A program made the translations under genes and the position numbers. The notes under the pieces were generated by a model. The model did no database searches. It saw nothing but the letters and a program-made list of their open reading frames with translations, and was not told the origin of the DNA. From positions 1 to 64,000 of the forward strand of contig PNKY01000002.1 of NCBI GenBank assembly GCA_013822765.1: a stretch of 64,000 nucleotides of DNA. Reading direction: 5' to 3'. This document shows, one piece after another, positions 59,809-64,000 of the stretch. Position 1 is the first letter of the stretch. Every line of letters starts with the position of its first letter. Origin of the DNA: Rhodospirillum sp. (GTDB lineage Bacteria; Pseudomonadota; Alphaproteobacteria; Dongiales; Dongiaceae).

Positions 59809-61647
59809 ATGAAGACGCGCGTTCGCTTCGCGGCGATCGTCGCGGTCCTGGCACTGCTGATCGGCTTCCTCACCGAGCGCGAATTGACGCGGGGCCTTTC
59901 GCTAGATGCGTTATTGACGCTTCGTCACATGATCGTCGGCGACCGGCATCTGGCGGGGGATTCGCCCGTTGTCGTCGTGAACGTCGACGAAGGGACATTC
60001 GGCTCGTCGGGCTTCAAGGGTTACCCGATGGCACTCTGGGGGCCGCAGTTCGCGACGGTCCTGGATGCCCTTGATCGCGCCGATGCCAAGGTCATTGGTG
60101 CTGACATCGTGTTTGCTGCTACGGCGGAAACCATTCCAGAGTTGCGTGGCCGCGACCTGACGTTCCGTGAGGTGCTGAAGCGATTGGGGGCGCGTGGTCG
60201 TATCGTCCTGGCCGAGACGGATGTTGGCAACAAGATCATTGAGCCACATCGCAGTTTCGGGATGATGGTGGGCTACCAGCAGAACATCCGAAGGCCCAAT
60301 GTACGGGTCGGCATCGATGGCGTCGTCCGCCAAGTACCATTGTGGCAGCCGGGCGGTGATGGATCAGAAGTACCTGCCTTTGGATTGACCATCGCGGAAC
60401 GTGCCGGCTTCGATCTTGCCCGCGTGCCGGAGAACATGCGCTTCCTCGCGCAGAACTATGGCGACGCGACCGTGGCGCCGGTCTATGCGATGCAAGATGT
60501 CTATCAGTGCGCGATCGGGGGCAGCATTGAGTCACTAAGAGCGAGCTTCTCGGGCAAGGTTGTATTGCTCGGTGCTGAGCTCGACATTGAGGATAGGAAA
60601 GTAACGTCCGGCCGTGCGTTCCTGGAACGCGGCACGCCGCAAACACTGCCTTGTAGCACAGCCGTCCAACCCGAGGGATCAGCACGAACGACGGTTCCAG
60701 GCGTGTTCATCCACGCTCAAACCATCAACGATCTGCTGCGCGGGGAGATCGCGCGGTTCTGGCCGATCGGCTTTGGCATGCTGGCCTTTGCCACGATGGC
60801 GACCGCGGGCTCCGTGTTTTCCATCTTCCTGCGCGCGCAGACCGCGAGCCTGCTGCTCGCCGGCGCGCTGCTGGTGTGGCTGTCGGGCACGGTCGCATCC
60901 GCTTCGCTCGACTGGTTCGCGCCGTTGCTGGGCGGCGTTACGGCAGCAGTGGCCGCGTTCCTGATCGGGCTCGGCCTGCGCACCTTCGTGATCGACCGCG
61001 AGCGGCGGCGGATGGCGCTCGCCCTGTCGCGTTATCTCGACGTGCATCTGGCGCAGAAGCTGATGGAGAGCGACCGGCCGCCGGAGCTGGGCGGCGAGAC
61101 GCGCGAGGTCACCATCTGGTTCTCGGACATCGCCGGCTTCAGCACCGTCGCCGAGACGATGGACGCGAAGGAACTGGTGGCGCAGCTCAACGCCCACTTC
61201 ACCCTGATTGGCCAGGCGATCGAGGCGGAGGGCGGCATCATCGACAAGTACGTCGGCGACGCCGTGGTCGCGATCTTCGGCGCGCTGGTGCCATTGCCCA
61301 ACCATGCCGCCGCCGCCATGCGCGCCGCGCTCAAGGTGCAGGAGCGGCTCGGCGCCGAGGCGGGCAAGGAGGGCGCGTTCAAGATCCGCATCGGCCTCAA
61401 CACCGGCAGCTGCGTGGTGGGCAATGTGGGCTCGATCAACCGCATCAACTACACGGCGATCGGCGATTCCGTGAACGTCGCCGCACGGCTGGAGGCGGCG
61501 AACAAGGAACTCGGCACCGCGATCCTCGCCAGCGAGTCCACCGTCCGGGCGGCTGGTCCCGGATTTGTCTGCCGGGACCTCGGCCCAATTCACGTGAAAG
61601 GGCGAGCCGAAGTGGTGGTTGTGCATGATGTGGTGGGGTTGGCGTAG
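59809..61647 (+). CDS. CHASE2-domain class III adenylate cyclase
   Basis: A 612-aa membrane cyclase. After an N-terminal helix comes a periplasmic CHASE2 domain (about residues 25-310: VVVNVDEGTFGSSGFKGYPM, DIVFAATAETIPELRG), three transmembrane helices (about 320-395) and a cytosolic class III cyclase domain with VTIWFSDIAGFSTVAETM, DKYVGDAVVAIFGA and GNVGSINRINYTAIGDSVNVA. The metal Asp residues and the transition-state Asn/Arg region are intact. The CHASE2 part has lower GC than the cyclase part. It is probably the output of the preceding gene's operon. Confidence 0.9.
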   Translation: MKTRVRFAAIVAVLALLIGFLTERELTRGLSLDALLTLRHMIVGDRHLAGDSPVVVVNVDEGTFGSSGFKGYPMALWGPQFATVLDALDRADAKVIGADIVFAATAETIPELRGRDLTFREVLKRLGARGRIVLAETDVGNKIIEPHRSFGMMVGYQQNIRRPNVRVGIDGVVRQVPLWQPGGDGSEVPAFGLTIAERAGFDLARVPENMRFLAQNYGDATVAPVYAMQDVYQCAIGGSIESLRASFSGKVVLLGAELDIEDRKVTSGRAFLERGTPQTLPCSTAVQPEGSARTTVPGVFIHAQTINDLLRGEIARFWPIGFGMLAFATMATAGSVFSIFLRAQTASLLLAGALLVWLSGTVASASLDWFAPLLGGVTAAVAAFLIGLGLRTFVIDRERRRMALALSRYLDVHLAQKLMESDRPPELGGETREVTIWFSDIAGFSTVAETMDAKELVAQLNAHFTLIGQAIEAEGGIIDKYVGDAVVAIFGALVPLPNHAAAAMRAALKVQERLGAEAGKEGAFKIRIGLNTGSCVVGNVGSINRINYTAIGDSVNVAARLEAANKELGTAILASESTVRAAGPGFVCRDLGPIHVKGRAEVVVVHDVVGLA

Positions 61648-61720
61648 CCGACATTCTGGGCTGTTGCATTTCCAGCAAGGCCGCTAGTCTCGCTGCCATC
61701 AACTGCCGGGGTGGGGCTTG

Positions 61721-62113
61721 ATGTTTTTCGTTGCGCGCGTTCTGCCGTACCTGATCCTTCTGCTTGCCGCTGTCACTCCGGCCTCTTGGGCCCAGGGCCT
61801 CTCGCCCGACGGGCGGCTTACCGTCACCGCCGACGCCAACAGCGCGATCCAGCGCTACGTCGACCAGGTGTCCGGCCGGTTCGGCGCGCTTGCGGTCTCG
61901 CAGGACGGCGCCAAGGCGGTCTCCTACATCTGCCAGTCGCGCCTGTGGAAGAATTGCGACGAGCCGGGCGCCGAGGACAGCAACATCGCCATCCCCTCGG
62001 GCAAGATCGCGCGCGACGAGGCGTTGACCCGCTGCCGCAGCCAGAGCGGGGCGGCCTGCATCCTCATCTTCATCAACGACGACCAGCGGCGCGACTTCGC
62101 GGTCCAGCCTTGA
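61721..62113 (+). CDS. Secreted cysteine-containing protein of unknown family, copy 1
   Basis: 130 aa with a signal peptide (residues 1-24). The mature region contains VSGRFGALAVSQDGAKAVS and YICQSRLWKNCD, with four or more Cys. The following gene is a clear paralog with the same core. It is not a family I can name. The frame is open to TTG 61718 but ATG 61721 is preferred. Confidence 0.7.
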   Translation: MFFVARVLPYLILLLAAVTPASWAQGLSPDGRLTVTADANSAIQRYVDQVSGRFGALAVSQDGAKAVSYICQSRLWKNCDEPGAEDSNIAIPSGKIARDEALTRCRSQSGAACILIFINDDQRRDFAVQP

Positions 62114-62213
62114 AGGCTGCTATGAGGGTCGTCGCAGCTAAGTGTGGGCGCGGCTTGCATTCCGCGCCGGGGGTCGCCGAAATAGGCTGCGCGTGCTCGA
62201 ATCGGAGGGGATC

Positions 62214-62630
62214 ATGTTCGCAGGATTGAAAAAGGTCGTCGCGGCCATCGTCACCGCCGGCCTGGTCGCGGCCGGCGCGGCTGCCCCGACGCAGGCGGTC
62301 GACACCGGCCTCCAGCCCGACGGCACGATCATCGTCGGCCCAGCGGCCGCCAAGGTGATCGGCCAGTATCTGGAGAAGGTCTCTGGCCGGTTCGGCGCGC
62401 TCGCGATCTCACGCGACGGCCAGGCGGCCGCCTACTACATCTGCCAGTCGCGCCTGTGGAAGAACTGCGACGACTACAGCCTCGAAGACAGCTTCATCTC
62501 CATCCCCTCGGGCCAGCTGGCGGCCAAGCTGGCGGAGCGGCGCTGCCGCGGCTATGCCGGCGGCAGCGGCGGCTGCGTTGTGCTCTTCGTCAACGAGAAA
62601 TGGAAGTACCAGTTCACCCTGGCCCAGTGA
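62214..62630 (+). CDS. Secreted cysteine-containing protein of unknown family, copy 2
   Basis: 138 aa with a signal peptide (residues 1-28). The core VSGRFGALAISRDGQAAAYYICQS and QSRLWKNCDD is shared with copy 1, plus a C-terminal GGCVVLFVNEKWKY where copy 1 has ACILIFINDD. GGAGGGG fixes the ATG. The pair is a tandem duplication with diverged ends. The 100-nt gap between them has no gene. Confidence 0.72.
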   Translation: MFAGLKKVVAAIVTAGLVAAGAAAPTQAVDTGLQPDGTIIVGPAAAKVIGQYLEKVSGRFGALAISRDGQAAAYYICQSRLWKNCDDYSLEDSFISIPSGQLAAKLAERRCRGYAGGSGGCVVLFVNEKWKYQFTLAQ

Positions 62631-62635
62631 TCCGG

Positions 62636-62668
62636 AGCGATCGAAAGATCCTCTCGCAGCGATCGAAA
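62636..62668. repeat. Two 11-bp direct repeats upstream of the DAHP synthase gene
   Basis: AGCGATCGAAA occurs at 62636-62646 and 62658-62668, exactly 22 bp apart (two helical turns). They lie after the secreted-protein genes and before DAHP synthase, in a gap without a gene. Same-face regulator sites are possible. Confidence 0.4.
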
Positions 62669-62724
62669 TTACCCCCATAGCGCATTGAATTTACAGCAAG
62701 ATTTGAGGATTGTTGCGGCCAGCT

Positions 62725-62751
62725 CCGCATGTTAGCTTGCGCGCCATGCGG
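62725..62751. promoter_or_regulatory. Inverted repeat in the DAHP synthase leader
   Basis: CCGCATG (62725-62731) and CATGCGG (62745-62751) form a perfect 7-bp dyad around a 13-nt centre, about 75 bp before the DAHP synthase ATG. It could be an operator or an RNA stem. No leader peptide rich in aromatic residues was found. Confidence 0.4.
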
Positions 62752-62825
62752 AAAGCGCGCCTGGACAAGGTCCGGGAAATGATGCTTTCCCATGTGGGAT
62801 GAGCGAGCAGCAGCAAGGGACCATC

Positions 62826-64000
62826 ATGAACGCGAAGTGGGCGCCAGACAGCTGGCGGACCAAGCCGGTGTCGCAGGTTCCGGACTATCCGGATGCGGCC
62901 AAACTCCAATCGGTGGAAGAGCGCCTGAAGAGCTATCCGCCGCTGGTGTTTGCCGGCGAGGCGCGGCGGCTCCAGGAAGCGCTGGGCAACGTGGCCGAGG
63001 GCAAGGCCTTCCTGCTGCAGGGCGGCGACTGCGCCGAGAGCTTCGCGGAGTTCTCCGCCAACAACATCCGCGACACCTTCCGCGTGCTGCTGCAGATGGC
63101 CGTCGTGTTGACGTTCGGCGCCGCCTTGCCGGTGGTGAAGGTCGGCCGCATCGCCGGCCAGTTCGCCAAGCCGCGGTCCGCCCCGACCGAGACCATCGGC
63201 GGCGTCGAGCTGCCGTCCTATCGCGGTGACATCGTCAACGGCATGGACTTCAATGCCGAGGCACGCAGGCCCGACCCGGAGCGCCTGGTCCAGAGCTACA
63301 ACCAATCGGCCGCGACGCTGAACCTGCTGCGCGCCTTCGCCCAGGGCGGTTTCGCCGACCTGCACAAGGTGCACCGCTGGAACCTCGAGTTCGTGGCGGA
63401 CAGCCCGCTCGGTCACCGCTACCAGGAGCTGGCGACGCGCCTTTCCGAGACGCTGGAATTCATGGCGGCCTGCGGCCTCACCTCCGAGACCGTGCCGCAG
63501 ATCCGCGAGACCGAGTTCTACACCAGCCACGAGGCGCTGCTGCTGCACTACGAGCAGGCGCTGACCCGCGTCGACAGCCTGACCGGCAAGTGGTACGGCT
63601 GCTCGGCTCACCTGCTGTGGATCGGCGACCGCACCCGCAACCTCGACGGCGCCCACGTGGAATACATGAAGGGCGTCCAGAACCCGATCGGCCTCAAGTG
63701 CGGCCCGAGCCTGGAGCCCGATGACCTCTTGCGCCTGATCGATGCGCTGAACCCGCAGAACATTCCCGGCCGCCTGACCCTGATCGCCCGCATGGGCCAC
63801 GAAAAGGTCGAGGCGAAGCTGCCGGCGCTGGTGCGGGCGGTGAAGCGCCACGGCGCCAAGGTGGTATGGTCGAGCGACCCGATGCACGGCAACACCATCA
63901 AGTCGGCGAGCGGCTACAAGACCCGGCCCTTCGACCGGATCCTCGGCGAGGTGAAGAGCTTCTTCGCGGTCCATCGTGCGGAGGGCACCCATGCCGGCGG
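62826..64000 (+). CDS. Class II DAHP synthase (3'-truncated by window)
   Basis: The visible 391 residues are a class II 3-deoxy-D-arabino-heptulosonate 7-phosphate synthase, the entry enzyme of the shikimate pathway, which joins phosphoenolpyruvate and erythrose 4-phosphate. Recognisable parts: [51 protein letters not shown] and [10 protein letters not shown]. The usual length is about 455 residues, so only the C terminus is missing. ATG 62826 is the family start; the frame has no stop before 64000. Confidence 0.96.
   Translation, partial: MNAKWAPDSWRTKPVSQVPDYPDAAKLQSVEERLKSYPPLVFAGEARRLQEALGNVAEGKAFLLQGGDCAESFAEFSANNIRDTFRVLLQMAVVLTFGAALPVVKVGRIAGQFAKPRSAPTETIGGVELPSYRGDIVNGMDFNAEARRPDPERLVQSYNQSAATLNLLRAFAQGGFADLHKVHRWNLEFVADSPLGHRYQELATRLSETLEFMAACGLTSETVPQIRETEFYTSHEALLLHYEQALTRVDSLTGKWYGCSAHLLWIGDRTRNLDGAHVEYMKGVQNPIGLKCGPSLEPDDLLRLIDALNPQNIPGRLTLIARMGHEKVEAKLPALVRAVKRHGAKVVWSSDPMHGNTIKSASGYKTRPFDRILGEVKSFFAVHRAEGTHAG

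Overview
The window is GC-rich chromosomal DNA from an alphaproteobacterium, most likely of the Rhodospirillales type. This lineage call is an inference. It rests on the tRNA-Trp/secE/nusG/rplKAJL/rpoBC block, the HpnB-HpnC-HpnD-HpnE hopanoid-squalene genes, two PAS_5-family proteins, a PdhS/DivL-like degenerate histidine kinase, a class II DAHP synthase, and dispersed GC-rich inverted repeats. I see no prophage, transposase, rRNA or CRISPR array.

Region 1 (1-12.2 kb) is core information processing on the + strand: tRNA-Trp, secE, nusG, rplK, rplA, a structured 310-nt leader, rplJ, rplL, an attenuator-like hairpin, rpoB, rpoC and a strong terminator. The str operon (rpsL-rpsG-fusA) that often follows rpoC is not there.

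Region 2 (12.4-25.2 kb) is accessory. It opens with a tightly overlapping four-gene operon: an arylsulfotransferase-family protein, a 99-aa membrane protein with a YVGPGAG motif, a three-TM protein with an Oxa1/YidC-like layout, and a PAPS sulfotransferase. Sensory genes follow (PAS_5 protein, secreted PDC-like protein, chemoreceptor, second PAS_5 protein). Next come an acyltransferase, two methyltransferases, a REC-PAS-pseudokinase in which a Lys takes the phospho-His position, and a BtaB-like methyltransferase with its TetR regulator and a very clear operator.

Region 3 (25.4-35.7 kb) has an EamA transporter, hpnBCDE, a proline-iminopeptidase-like hydrolase, and the most interesting locus of the window: an AT-rich promoter region, a 118-aa protein ending in four tandem RQC(x)RQS heptads, a YcaO protein and a TfuA protein. 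This looks like a ribosomally made, backbone-modified peptide system with a multi-core precursor. A succinate-semialdehyde dehydrogenase gene follows.

Region 4 (35.8-55 kb) is metabolic and transport: two serine hydrolases, two paralogous HpcH/HpaI aldolases about 15 kb apart, a FecR-domain protein with an acidic Gly-rich tail, an ABC exporter, a 2OG-Fe(II) oxygenase, dapF, a polyamine-type ABC importer, a TerB protein, divergent glutathione S-transferase and glutathione reductase genes, a broken or overlapping membrane gene, a Nudix protein, a small alpha/beta-barrel-like protein and an ATP-grasp protein.

Region 5 (55-64 kb) holds a BON lipoprotein, RidA, the molybdate regulon modE-modABC with a recognisable ModE operator, a secreted protein plus CHASE2-adenylate cyclase pair, two tandem paralogous secreted cysteine-containing proteins of unknown family, and a class II DAHP synthase cut by the window end.
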